DNA of 64,000 nt from JAUYQR01 sp050632395 (lineage in GTDB: Bacteria; Pseudomonadota; Alphaproteobacteria; Rhodobacterales; Rhodobacteraceae), in NCBI RefSeq assembly GCF_050632395.1, contig NZ_CP192600.1, positions 3,968,001 through 4,032,000 on the forward strand, in the 5' to 3' direction. Under the pieces are notes generated by a model that saw only the letters and a list, made by a program, of their open reading frames with translations, searched no databases and was not told the DNA's origin. Below, piece after piece: positions 8,754 through 16,501 of the stretch; within the stretch, counting starts at the first letter, position 1; each line of letters opens with the position of its first letter. Made by a program: the position numbers and the translations under genes.

Positions 8754-10721
8754 ATGTTCGACACCGAAGCCTCGGCGGGCTACGCCAGCGAAGCGCGCAC
8801 TGGCCTGACGCGCCGTATCACATTACCGACCCTTGCCACGATCGCCGTCGTCGCCGGCATCCTGCATTTCGGCGCGGCGGTGTTCCTGCCGCTGGCCATC
8901 GCAACGTTGATCAGCTTCGCGCTGTCGCCGCTGGTTTCGGTCTTTCGCCGACGCGGCATCGGGCGCACGCTTTCGGTCCTGCTGGCCGTCACAATCGCGT
9001 TCGGTATTCTGGGCACCATCCTGTTCTTCATGGGCGGCCAGTTGACCTTGGTCATCGAACAACTGCCGACGTTCCAGTCCAACATCATCGCGAAACTTGA
9101 GGCGCTGCAATCAGGTGACGGGCCATCCGGTGTGCTGGGACGCTTTGTCGACATGCTCGCGCGCATCAACGAGGAGATCAGCAATGCGCTGTCGGCAAAT
9201 ACTGGCAGCGCAACCGCACCGGGCAGCGGCGAACCGATGCCGGTCGCTGTGGTCGAAACCCAGAATATCTGGCAGGTCATCAACGAGATCGTTCTGCCTG
9301 TGGTCGCCCCGATCGTGACCGCGGGTCTGGTCGTCGTCGTGGTCATCTTCATGTTGATCGAACGCGACGAACTGCGGGACCGGTTCATCCGACTGGTAGG
9401 GTCAAACGACCTGCACCGTACGACCGAGATCCTTGAAGATGCAGGATCGCGCGTGGCGACCTATCTTCTGATCCAGCTTCTGGTGAACACCATCTATGCG
9501 GTGCCGGTCGGGCTTGGCCTTTGGATCATTGGCGTGCCGAACCCCAGCCTGTGGGCGATGATGACACTGGTCCTACGCTTTGTCCCCTATCTGGGCAGCA
9601 TCATGGCCGCCGCGATTCCGCTGTTCCTCGCGTTCGCGGTGTCGCCGGACTGGTCGATGGTGCTGTGGACGGTGGCGCTGTTCGCCACGGTTGAACTGGT
9701 AACCTCGAATGTCGTCGAGCCTTGGATATACGGATCGCGCACCGGGCTTTCTCCGCTCGCCATCATCATTGCGGCAATCGTCTGGACATCGGTCTGGGGC
9801 CCGATGGGGCTGATCCTGTCAACACCATTGACCGTATGCTTGGTGGTGCTGGGGCGTTACCTGCCGCAGTTCGAGGTGTTCGATATCCTGTTTGGCGATG
9901 AACCGGTGCTGCGCGCGCATACGCGGCTGTATCAATGGTTGTTGATCGGCGACATGGTCGAAGCGACATCGCATGCGGAAGAGGAACTGGAAGAAAGCCA
10001 CCTGTCGGATTACTACCGCGATGTCGGCATCCCGGCCCTGCTGCTGGCTCAGGCTGACTACGACCGCGGTGTGCTCTCGGAGGTGCAAGAGGAACGCATT
10101 GCCCTGTCGGCACGCGAGTTCATTACCGTGCTTGAGCCATTAGTCGCGGACCACCTGGCCTTCGATCGCGATGGTCCCGTCTCCGATCAACTGCCGACAG
10201 AAGTGGTCAACGCCCTCGTTTCGGGTGGGCGCAGCCGGCTGGACGAGGTCGCGGCGGGCATGTTCGGTCAGGCACTGGCCGCCGAAGGTGCGGCAGTGAC
10301 GGTCGTTCCACGCGGAAAATTGAATCACATTGCAACCAATGTGCCCGAGGCTGCGACCGCGAAGGTCGTGATCCTAAGCTACCTTGATCCAAGTCCGGCG
10401 CGAGCGTCCTTGCTGATCATCCGACGGCTGAAGCGGGCTTTGCCGCAGTTGCGTGTGGGCGTGGTGATCTGGCAGATGCCCTCCGGCATGACCGACGATG
10501 GGTCCGAGCCGCTGCGCCACCCTAGTGTCGACGCCGCCCTGCGATCGGCCGAGGATATCGGTGCCGATTTCGTTGCGACAACGATGGACGATGCGCTGCG
10601 GATGGCGATGGCTGATGAACCGCCCCGCTTGCTTGACAAGGAAGGTCGGCCCCGGGCGCGGCGGCGAAATGCTCTTCGTGCCGCGGCGCCGCTCCGGGGG
10701 GAACCGCTGGCCGCATCCTGA
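8754..10721 (+). CDS. AI-2E-family (PerM/UPF0118) membrane transporter with long cytoplasmic tail
   Basis: A 655-residue protein. Roughly the first 370 residues form the AI-2E/PerM-type membrane domain, with about eight hydrophobic segments and the family signature near LRFVPYLGSIMAA and PLTVCLVVLGRYLP. The last 280 or so residues are soluble. They hold a helical acidic part (EEELEESHLSDYY) and then an alternating alpha/beta part (AAVTVVPRGKLNHIA, AKVVILSYLDPSP, RVGVVIWQMP), possibly a receiver-like or nucleotide-binding fold. The start at 8754 has a GTGGGGA ribosome site and lies 66 bases after the predicted EcfG transcript start. Autoinducer transport is proved for few members, so an export or ion-antiport role in stress is equally likely. 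Confidence 0.8.
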   Translation: MFDTEASAGYASEARTGLTRRITLPTLATIAVVAGILHFGAAVFLPLAIATLISFALSPLVSVFRRRGIGRTLSVLLAVTIAFGILGTILFFMGGQLTLVIEQLPTFQSNIIAKLEALQSGDGPSGVLGRFVDMLARINEEISNALSANTGSATAPGSGEPMPVAVVETQNIWQVINEIVLPVVAPIVTAGLVVVVVIFMLIERDELRDRFIRLVGSNDLHRTTEILEDAGSRVATYLLIQLLVNTIYAVPVGLGLWIIGVPNPSLWAMMTLVLRFVPYLGSIMAAAIPLFLAFAVSPDWSMVLWTVALFATVELVTSNVVEPWIYGSRTGLSPLAIIIAAIVWTSVWGPMGLILSTPLTVCLVVLGRYLPQFEVFDILFGDEPVLRAHTRLYQWLLIGDMVEATSHAEEELEESHLSDYYRDVGIPALLLAQADYDRGVLSEVQEERIALSAREFITVLEPLVADHLAFDRDGPVSDQLPTEVVNALVSGGRSRLDEVAAGMFGQALAAEGAAVTVVPRGKLNHIATNVPEAATAKVVILSYLDPSPARASLLIIRRLKRALPQLRVGVVIWQMPSGMTDDGSEPLRHPSVDAALRSAEDIGADFVATTMDDALRMAMADEPPRLLDKEGRPRARRRNALRAAAPLRGEPLAAS

Positions 10722-10725
10722 CGTT
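10700..10725 (+). promoter_or_regulatory. EcfG-type promoter for the DUF2383 gene
   Basis: GGAAC at 10700-10704 and CGTT at 10722-10725 are 17 bases apart. The -35 element lies inside the last codons of the transporter gene. The predicted transcript starts near 10733, ahead of the ATG at 10764. Confidence 0.75.
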
Positions 10726-10763
10726 TTTCCATTGCGCAGCCAGCGCAATCGAAAGGATGGACG

Positions 10764-11234
10764 ATGCAGACAATCACCACCCCTACCCCGGAGGAAGTGC
10801 GCGACGATCAGCCTACCGAAACGGTCGAGGACGCCTTGGTCTCTCTGCATCGGCGGTCGGTCGATAATGTCGCCGGTTTTGCTGCAATGGTTTCGCGCGC
10901 CGAACCGGGCTTTCTTGTCGTGGCCCAACGGTTCCAGGATCTGCACCAGCGCCATGCCGATAGCGTAGCGCAAATGCTCCAGGTCCGTGGATTGCAACCC
11001 GATGCCGACGGTTCTTTCATGGCGACGGTCAACCGGGTCGTGGTCAGCCTTCGCAGCCTGTTTGACGATATCAATGCCGATGTGATGCACCAGATCCGCA
11101 GGGGCGAGGAATGGACGCTGGACGCTTTCGACAGCGCCATCGCCGCATTGCGCGACGCGCCCGAGGTTGCCAGTCTGCATGAAATGCGCGCTGAACTGAC
11201 GGAACTTCTGGCCAAGTCGCCTGCCCCTGACTGA
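10764..11234 (+). CDS. DUF2383-like four-helix-bundle protein
   Basis: A 156-residue soluble protein, almost all helix. The pattern (VEDALVSLHRRSVDNVAGF, RFQDLHQRHADSV, QIRRGEEWTLDAFDSAI) fits the DUF2383/PA2169-type ferritin-like four-helix bundle. I see no clear di-iron EXXH pair. A ribosome site (AAAGGATGG) precedes the ATG. It has its own EcfG-type promoter overlapping the end of the transporter gene, so it is a stress-regulon member. Molecular function is unknown; the family assignment rests on length and helical pattern. Confidence 0.7.
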   Translation: MQTITTPTPEEVRDDQPTETVEDALVSLHRRSVDNVAGFAAMVSRAEPGFLVVAQRFQDLHQRHADSVAQMLQVRGLQPDADGSFMATVNRVVVSLRSLFDDINADVMHQIRRGEEWTLDAFDSAIAALRDAPEVASLHEMRAELTELLAKSPAPD

Positions 11235-11549
11235 ACGGTTGCGGAGCCGACCAGTCAGGTGGGAAATTTTCAGGCCTGCAAGAAAGACCAAGCAAATCGG
11301 AGGTCACCAGTTCGATACTCCAGAACCAAGGCGAATTCGTACAAGGGAGAGTCGGCAGGCGCAGGTTCGGCGACCTGCTTGTTGAGGCTATTGACTTGGC
11401 GCGCCGCAATCCGGCTGCGGTCGCGGTGTATGACAATCGCAGGCTTCCTGCTGGGGCGCATGATCGGTCCCATGGTCATCATCCAGCCCATGCTACGGGA
11501 TTGCTCTTGCGGAGCGCGACCGTCATTAGGTGTGCTGTCCGAAAATGAG
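11235..11549 (+). pseudogene. non-coding stretch with a possible frameshifted DUF883/YqjD-like remnant
   Basis: No intact gene is convincing here. In one plus frame (from about 11256 to TGA at 11545-11547, no ATG) the sequence reads DLLVEAIDLARRNPAAVAV near 11376-11432. In another frame just downstream (about 11430-11475) it reads TIAGFLLGRMIGPMV. Joined, they resemble the C-terminal end of DUF883/YqjD-type ribosome-associated membrane proteins (NP followed by a glycine-rich hydrophobic tail). This could be a decayed stress gene, or chance. No EcfG promoter is visible before it. Confidence 0.25.
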
Positions 11550-11578
11550 AAAAGGCCCGCGCATTGCCCGGGCCTTTT
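11550..11578. terminator. bidirectional intrinsic terminator
   Basis: AAAAGGCCCG (11550-11559) pairs perfectly with CGGGCCTTTT (11569-11578) around a nine-base loop. U-runs follow on both strands. It lies just beyond the stop of the leftward PRC-barrel gene and downstream of the rightward DUF2383 unit. Confidence 0.85.
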
Positions 11579-11595
11579 GTTGTCCAGGGTGCAGC

Positions 11596-12558
11596 TTAGC
11601 GCTGCGGGAGGCCCTCAAGTTCTTCTTGAGTCATTTGGACATAAGCGCGCAGCGCGCCGCCTTCTGCCTGCTGCATGATCTGCATCTTGGAAAGCTCGAT
11701 CGCAACCGGCTTTTCACCGATCCCAAGGAAGCCGCCCACATCGACGATCACTTGGGCAGCCTTGCCGGTGTCATCCAGGACGATGTCCGAAATTTCGCCG
11801 ACGTCCTCGTCATTCTGTCCGTAGACGCGAACCCCCATCAATTGGTCAGCGGTCAGGCTGGTTGGGTCCATTTCTGTATAGCCCTCGCCCGGTTTTGCCA
11901 TGCTTTCCGTCGCGGCGGTTGCGGCATCGTCCGTTGCGGCAGCCGCGTCATCAGTAGCGCTTTCGGTGGCGGCCATGCCACCAGCTTCACCTTCGGTAGC
12001 AGCAGTGCTGTTGGCGCCTTCACTCAAGGTGCCGTCCGTACCGTCGTCTGCCGCGCCCTCCGTAGCTGCACCTGTCGCCTCACCCTCGGTCGCAGTAGCC
12101 GCGGTGTCTGTCGAAGTTCCTGCGTCTGTAGCGACTTGGTTTGTGCGGACGTATTCCGGCGCGCCTTCAAGTACCGTCCTGTCGGCATTTATGACGAGGA
12201 AGAAGTCGCTCATGTCGTCAGGCGTGGCGCTGTCCGAAACGAAACGGATGCTCTCCATCGACAAGGCAACCTGTCGTTCGCCCATTCCAAGAAAGCCGCC
12301 GATGTCGACGAGTACGGAATCGACACGACCATCACGGGTAAGGATCACATCGTTGATCTCACCGATATCTTTCCAGTCCTGCTGGACGCCGTCGAATTCA
12401 TCGGCGTCGATTTGCGCTTCGGCAGCATAGACGCGCTTGCCGATGAAGTCGGAGGCGGTGATTGCGGTCGGATCGACCTCGGTACGGAACAAGTCCTGAG
12501 CCGAAGCCGACGAGCCGAGTACCAAGGCAATCGCTGTACCAAGTAGAAGGGTTTTCAT
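11596..12558 (-). CDS. exported protein with two PRC-barrel domains
   Basis: A 320-residue protein with a signal peptide (about residues 1-20, ending ASAQD). Two PRC-barrel domains follow, at about residues 30-125 and 230-315. They are recognisable as an internal duplication: VDIGGFLGMGERQVAL in the first and VDVGGFLGIGEKPVAI in the second. Between them is a linker of about 85 residues made almost only of alanine, threonine, glutamate, glycine and aspartate, with several TEGEA-like repeats. An EcfG-type promoter precedes it and a strong terminator follows it. PRC-barrel proteins are common in alphaproteobacterial stress regulons. The envelope role is inferred from the signal peptide. Confidence 0.85.
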   Translation of the reverse strand: MKTLLLGTAIALVLGSSASAQDLFRTEVDPTAITASDFIGKRVYAAEAQIDADEFDGVQQDWKDIGEINDVILTRDGRVDSVLVDIGGFLGMGERQVALSMESIRFVSDSATPDDMSDFFLVINADRTVLEGAPEYVRTNQVATDAGTSTDTAATATEGEATGAATEGAADDGTDGTLSEGANSTAATEGEAGGMAATESATDDAAAATDDAATAATESMAKPGEGYTEMDPTSLTADQLMGVRVYGQNDEDVGEISDIVLDDTGKAAQVIVDVGGFLGIGEKPVAIELSKMQIMQQAEGGALRAYVQMTQEELEGLPQR

Positions 12559-12879
12559 GGGTTTCTCCTAGCAAAGAGGCTGAATGCGCCCACTCGGGGC
12601 GCTTGAAAACCCAACCCGCAGTCGCCGCGGCGGTTCCGAGATTTCCAGACTCTGCACCTCGTCGGCGAGCAATCGCACAGCCCCAAAAAAATTTGCGATG
12701 GTGGGGAACCGAATGCGCACTGGGGTGTTTATGAAATGCCTGATCGCAAGGATGTCCCTCCCTGGCGATCAAAAAAAGCGGATCTTCCCTGTCCGCAGTT
12801 GGCGTTTGCCGCCGATGATCCTGTTTCCCTTGCAGAGATCGTCGGCGGCGTTTTCTTTTCTACTGAGATACATAAATGC
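12559..12879. other. intergenic stretch with the PRC-barrel gene promoter; otherwise nothing recognised
   Basis: Apart from the leftward EcfG-type promoter at 12613-12637, I see no gene or conserved structure. A 59-codon frame at 12736-12915 has no ribosome site, mixed codon use, and runs through the hairpin at 12880-12909, so I do not call it. Confidence 0.5.
12613..12637 (-). promoter_or_regulatory. EcfG-type promoter for the PRC-barrel gene
   Basis: On the minus strand GGAAC (12637-12633) is followed after 16 bases by GGTT (12616-12613), one base from the CGTT consensus. The predicted transcript starts about 48 bases before the ATG at 12558. Confidence 0.55.
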
Positions 12880-12909
12880 GAAGGCCTCGGGCTTTTGCCC
12901 GAGGCCTTC
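12880..12909 (-). terminator. terminator hairpin of the periplasmic protein gene
   Basis: A perfect 13-bp stem (GAAGGCCTCGGGC pairing with GCCCGAGGCCTTC) closes a TTTT loop 18 bases beyond the stop of the leftward gene at 12928. The following U-run is poor on both strands, so termination strength is uncertain. Confidence 0.7.
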
Positions 12910-12927
12910 AGCTAATTCAGGGCGGGA

Positions 12928-13407
12928 TTACTTCAGACGGTCGACAACCCCTTGGGCAAAAGCCGCGATCATCGCTTCATAGTAGACGCGGGTGTCGGCC
13001 GGCAGGACCGTCACGTCCACGTCAGCCGGAATAAGCGGCAACGCAGTGTTCACGTCGACGGTAAGCTCGTACTTCCCGAACCGCGTGTTGTCCGAGGCGT
13101 GAGTCATCGTCACGTCGCCAACCAGACGCGTATCGGCCAGGCCGAGGTTCTCTTCGAACCCGTTCGAAAGCGAGACCTCTGCGAGGTCGATCTTTACGTC
13201 TACACCGTCGTCAGACACTTGATCTTCGATCTTGGCGACGATCGCGTTTTCAAGATCGTCAGCAATCGAGGTCCAGTATTCAGCGGCGCGGGGATTTTCG
13301 ATGGCAGAGAGTTCGACCTCCACGTCAACGCTTTTGACGGTAGCTGCGGTGCCGGCGGTGGTAAGGCTAAGCGCGGCAAGGCTGCCAATGGCCAGAGTGC
13401 GGAACAT
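12928..13407 (-). CDS. small exported protein of unknown function
   Basis: A 159-residue protein with a signal peptide (about residues 1-21, SLTTAGTAA). The mature part alternates beta strands and helices and is rich in aspartate, valine and threonine; I recognise no domain. The sequence around YWTSIADDLENAIVAKIED and RVYYEAMIAAFAQGVVDRL looks like surface helices of a lipid- or protein-binding envelope fold. The ATG at 13407 has a good ribosome site (AGGAGACC) and follows an EcfG-type promoter by about 50 bases. An upstream start at 13542 would lie before that promoter and is rejected. It is a stress-regulon envelope protein by promoter and location. Confidence 0.75.
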   Translation of the reverse strand: MFRTLAIGSLAALSLTTAGTAATVKSVDVEVELSAIENPRAAEYWTSIADDLENAIVAKIEDQVSDDGVDVKIDLAEVSLSNGFEENLGLADTRLVGDVTMTHASDNTRFGKYELTVDVNTALPLIPADVDVTVLPADTRVYYEAMIAAFAQGVVDRLK

Positions 13408-13462
13408 AAGTGGTCTCCTGGGTAAGGTGTGCGCAGCGAACAGTTGCTGCCAGCCCATGGAG

Positions 13463-13487
13463 AACGCGCCCGCACCGTTCCGGTTCC
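13463..13487 (-). promoter_or_regulatory. EcfG-type promoter for the small periplasmic protein
   Basis: On the minus strand GGAAC (13487-13483) and CGTT (13466-13463) are 16 bases apart. The predicted transcript starts near 13456, about 50 bases before the ATG at 13407. Confidence 0.7.
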
Positions 13488-13538
13488 CCGGAATGGAATA
13501 CGCCTGCCCGGTGCGTCTGGGCAGGCTGTCACCAAAGA

Positions 13539-14348
13539 TCATGCATTCAGGGTTTCGGTGCTGGCAAAGAACATTGCCTGCGAGACCGCTGAGCGCACCT
13601 GATCCTCCGCATAGGGCTTTGTGATCAGGAACGCTGGTTCCGGTCTTTCGCCAGTCAGCAATCGTTCAGGGAAGGCGGTGATGAAGATCACTGGGGTGTC
13701 ACCCGTCATCTTCAGAATGTCATTCACCGCATCGATCCCCGACGAGCGGTCGGCAAGCTGGATATCGGCCAAGATCAGATCAGGCCGCTCGCGGCGCGCA
13801 AGTTCCACCGCTTCGCTGCGCGTGGCTGCAATGCCGGTGACGTCATGGCCCATTTCCCGAACGATGGCCGCTATATCCATCGAGATGATCGCCTCATCCT
13901 CGATGATCATCACCCGGCCCGAGACCGAGGAGTGCATTTCACGCACAGCGGTCTCGATCAGATGCACGACGTCGTCCTGATCGGTCTGCATGATCTGCGC
14001 AATCTCGCCCATGTCAAAACCTTCGATGGCATGCAACAGCATCGCCTCGCGAGTGTTCGGCGTGAGATGCGCCATGTGGGCCTGCGCGGTGGCGGATAGC
14101 CGGGTATCGGCCTCGCCAGTTGGTGCTCCGGCGCTGGACCAGACAAGGTGGAACGCATGGAACAGGCCGACTTTGGGGTCCAATTCCGGCGCCAGCGCAG
14201 CGCTATCAGCCAGGATCGCCTCGAGTGTGGCAGCCGCGTAGTTGTCGCCGGTGGTTTGGCTTCCCGTCAAGGCGCGGGCGTACCGACGCAGATAGGGCAG
14301 GTTGTGCGTGATCGCCGTGACAGACGGCTGCATAGCGCGGGCTTGCAT
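13539..14348 (-). CDS. phyR: PhyR general stress response regulator
   Basis: A 269-residue protein with the PhyR layout. An N-terminal sigma-factor-like domain (about 1-135; LPYLRRYARALTG, then a sigma4-like part with LTPNTREAMLLHAIEGFDMGEIA) is joined to a C-terminal receiver domain (about 140-260). The receiver has the acidic pair in IIEDEA, the phospho-acceptor aspartate in LILADIQLAD, the switch threonine in PVIFITAF and the lysine in LITKPY. When phosphorylated, PhyR binds NepR through its sigma-like half and frees EcfG (established for the family). It diverges from nepR and the kinase gene, and both sides are served by one palindromic EcfG-type promoter, which gives positive feedback. 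The start at 14348 has a GGGAG site; the ATG at 14333 is an alternative. Confidence 0.95.
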   Translation of the reverse strand: MQARAMQPSVTAITHNLPYLRRYARALTGSQTTGDNYAAATLEAILADSAALAPELDPKVGLFHAFHLVWSSAGAPTGEADTRLSATAQAHMAHLTPNTREAMLLHAIEGFDMGEIAQIMQTDQDDVVHLIETAVREMHSSVSGRVMIIEDEAIISMDIAAIVREMGHDVTGIAATRSEAVELARRERPDLILADIQLADRSSGIDAVNDILKMTGDTPVIFITAFPERLLTGERPEPAFLITKPYAEDQVRSAVSQAMFFASTETLNA

Positions 14349-14378
14349 CGTTTATTTTACTCCCAATCAAACTGTCCC

Positions 14379-14411
14379 GGAACCAAACGCATTGGTGCGA
14401 CGTTTGGTTCC
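14379..14411. promoter_or_regulatory. palindromic bidirectional EcfG-type promoter between phyR and nepR
   Basis: GGAACCAAACG (14379-14389) is the exact inverted repeat of CGTTTGGTTCC (14401-14411) around an 11-base centre. Rightwards this gives GGAAC-N17-CGTT (14379-14383, 14401-14404). Leftwards it gives GGAAC-N17-CGTT (14411-14407, 14389-14386). The two promoters therefore overlap completely and face nepR and phyR. Spacing to both gene starts (about 27-30 bases after the predicted starts) is good. Confidence 0.85.
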
Positions 14412-14437
14412 ATGATAAAGAGGCGGCAGAAACAAAG

Positions 14438-14623
14438 ATGTATGCGGACGTGGTGGACAGCAATCCCAAGAACCGGATGCGTCTTCAGATCGACGAGAAC
14501 CTGAAACGCATCTATGGCGAGACCCTGAGCGAGCCTGTCCCTGACAGACTTATGGCTTTGCTTGACGAATTGCGCAAGAAGGCGGCCGCCACCGATGCCG
14601 TCGATCCATCGGATTTGCCGTGA
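14438..14623 (+). CDS. nepR: NepR anti-sigma factor
   Basis: A 61-residue protein with the NepR core of two helices (ENLKRIYGETLSEPVPDRL, then ALLDELRKK) and disordered ends. NepR holds the stress sigma factor EcfG inactive until phosphorylated PhyR takes it away (family knowledge). It lies directly in front of the sensor kinase gene with a 46-base gap and opposite phyR. In many alphaproteobacteria ecfG follows nepR; here it does not. Too small to assign on length alone, but the motif and location are decisive. Confidence 0.93.
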   Translation: MYADVVDSNPKNRMRLQIDENLKRIYGETLSEPVPDRLMALLDELRKKAAATDAVDPSDLP

Positions 14624-14669
14624 AGCAACCTGCCGCTGATGGCGCTTTACCACCATTGGGAAGCGTCGC

Positions 14670-16436
14670 ATGACCAGCAGTGAGCGCAGGCCGATTGCGT
14701 CGCGCCTTGCCATTCGATTTGCGATCATTCTCGCTCTGGCCCTGCTTCCGGCAGGCGTCATTGCATTCATCAAGACCGATGCCTTGGAGAACGAGATCGA
14801 GGCTCGCAATGAAGCCGCATTGTTGGGGGCCACGGTGCAGGCCGCAATGGCCGAGACGGGTCTGATCCGACGCGTGCGGGGCATGGTGGCCAGCCTGTCC
14901 CACGTTGCTTCGGAAGTCATTGACGACCCGGCCGCCTGCTCCGAATTGATGCGGGGTGTGGCCAATGAAGAACCCACCGCGTCCTTGGTCGCATTCATTC
15001 CCGTCTCGGGGCTGATGACCTGCTCGTCGGTCGGTCGGACATACGCCTTTTCCGGCAACCCCTTCTTTGAAAAGGTTGTTCGGCTGCGCGAACCGGGCTT
15101 CGTGGTAAACCCCCGCGGGCCGGTTTCTGGCACTTCGGTACTAGGTATCTCGCATCCCGTGCTAAGTGCGGCGGGCGATTTTCTGGGCTATGTCGTGGTG
15201 TCGCTGCCGCACAACGCATTGAACGACCTTCGGTTGGATGCATTCGGCGACACCCTTGGCACCACGAGCGCGCCCATTGAGTTCTGGACCTTCGATCGGG
15301 ACGGAACTTTGCTCACCTCGAACCTCGACCTCGCCGCCGCCGCAGAACGCATCCCTGCCTCGCACCCTTTGACTGAGTTTGTTGGCACCGGGTCGTCGGT
15401 GCTGCCGGAAATTTCGCGGGACGGTCGGGACATGACTTATGCGGTCGTGCCGATCGTGCCCGGCGACCTCTACCTGATGAGCGCATTTCGGCGCGAAGTT
15501 ACTGATGTTGGGGGGGGCCTTTCCGCTTATATGCCATCGCTTCTGATGTGGCTGATAGGCTTGGTTGCCGCCGGTCTTGCCGCCGAATTTCTGGTGACGC
15601 GGCACGTGCGCACGCTTAACCGCGCCATCGTTAGCTTTGCGCGCGGCGACCGGCGCCTGCAGGCGATCGACCTCGACAACGCCCCGGTGGAACTGCACGA
15701 ACTGGCGTCGGCCTATACCTCGATGACCGAGAGCATCACCCGAAGCGAAGCCGAGCTGGAAGACTCGGTACACCAGAAGGAAGTCCTGCTGCGCGAAGTC
15801 CATCACCGCGTGAAGAACAACCTCCAGCTCATTTCGTCGATCATGAACATCCAGCTGCGCAGCGCCGAAAGTGCCGAGGCCAAGACCCTTCTGCGCAACC
15901 TGCAAGAGCGGATCATGTCGCTGGCAACGGTGCACCGCGGGCTTTACCAGACCAGCGGTCTTGCCGATGTCAGGGCGCGTGAGCTGATTCCCGACATCCT
16001 GCGCCAGATCACCTCGATCTCGTCCGGGCCAGAGCGGCCCTTCGTCACCGAGACCGACATCGACGATCTGCGGTTGGTTCCAGATCAGGCGATCCCCCTG
16101 TCGCTGCTGTTAGCCGAGGCTTTGACGAACGCGATGAAACATGCTGGCGCCACGCGAGATCGGCCCGGGAAACTACGCGTCCGTCTGAAACGGTCTGGCG
16201 GCAGCGAGGCGGTCTTGCAGGTCAGCAACAGCCGCCCCGATGTGACCATGCGTGCGCACATTCCCGCCTCCAGCACCGGGATCGGCACGCAGTTGATCAT
16301 GGCCTTCGTCCAGCAATTGGGCGGCCGCATCGACTCGGGCGAGGATGACACTGAATATCACATGCGGGTCACATTCCCCGTCTCGCCCCTCGTGACGGCC
16401 GAAAACCGCGAACGAAGCGAGGCTTTGTCAGATTAG
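14670..16436 (+). CDS. membrane sensor histidine kinase, HisKA_2/HWE-like, of the general stress response
   Basis: A 588-residue kinase. There is a membrane segment at about residues 15-33, then a large periplasmic sensing region (about 35-285) of CACHE-like character. A second membrane segment (about 288-310) is followed by a HAMP-like linker, a HisKA_2 dimerisation domain with the phospho-acceptor box EVHHRVKNNLQ (histidines 378-379), and a HATPase domain (N box in LLAEALTNAMKHA, glycine-rich STGIGTQLI). Such kinases phosphorylate PhyR. Its place immediately after nepR, under the same bidirectional EcfG promoter, makes it the likely PhyR kinase here. The periplasmic domain contains two cysteines (residues about 90 and 113), a possible redox or ligand site. 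Confidence 0.9.
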   Translation: MTSSERRPIASRLAIRFAIILALALLPAGVIAFIKTDALENEIEARNEAALLGATVQAAMAETGLIRRVRGMVASLSHVASEVIDDPAACSELMRGVANEEPTASLVAFIPVSGLMTCSSVGRTYAFSGNPFFEKVVRLREPGFVVNPRGPVSGTSVLGISHPVLSAAGDFLGYVVVSLPHNALNDLRLDAFGDTLGTTSAPIEFWTFDRDGTLLTSNLDLAAAAERIPASHPLTEFVGTGSSVLPEISRDGRDMTYAVVPIVPGDLYLMSAFRREVTDVGGGLSAYMPSLLMWLIGLVAAGLAAEFLVTRHVRTLNRAIVSFARGDRRLQAIDLDNAPVELHELASAYTSMTESITRSEAELEDSVHQKEVLLREVHHRVKNNLQLISSIMNIQLRSAESAEAKTLLRNLQERIMSLATVHRGLYQTSGLADVRARELIPDILRQITSISSGPERPFVTETDIDDLRLVPDQAIPLSLLLAEALTNAMKHAGATRDRPGKLRVRLKRSGGSEAVLQVSNSRPDVTMRAHIPASSTGIGTQLIMAFVQQLGGRIDSGEDDTEYHMRVTFPVSPLVTAENRERSEALSD

Positions 16437-16440
16437 TTCG

Positions 16441-16466
16441 GGAACGATCAGGTTCGATAGCGCGTT
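16441..16466 (+). promoter_or_regulatory. EcfG-type promoter for the phospholipase D-family gene
   Basis: GGAAC at 16441-16445 and CGTT at 16463-16466 are 17 bases apart. The transcript should start near 16473, too close to an ATG at 16475 but well placed for the ATG at 16502. Confidence 0.75.
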
Positions 16467-16501
16467 GCCCAGACGTGCCTGAAACCAGATCGAGAGTGCG
16501 A

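Noticed and set aside
11530..12546. 338-codon plus-strand frame opposite the PRC-barrel gene
   Set aside because: It begins before and runs through a strong terminator, and the minus-strand gene has signal peptide, two domains and promoter.
12736..12915. 59-codon plus-strand frame after a weak GGAAC-N16-TGTT element
   Set aside because: No ribosome site, mixed codon use, and the frame runs through the whole 12880-12909 hairpin.
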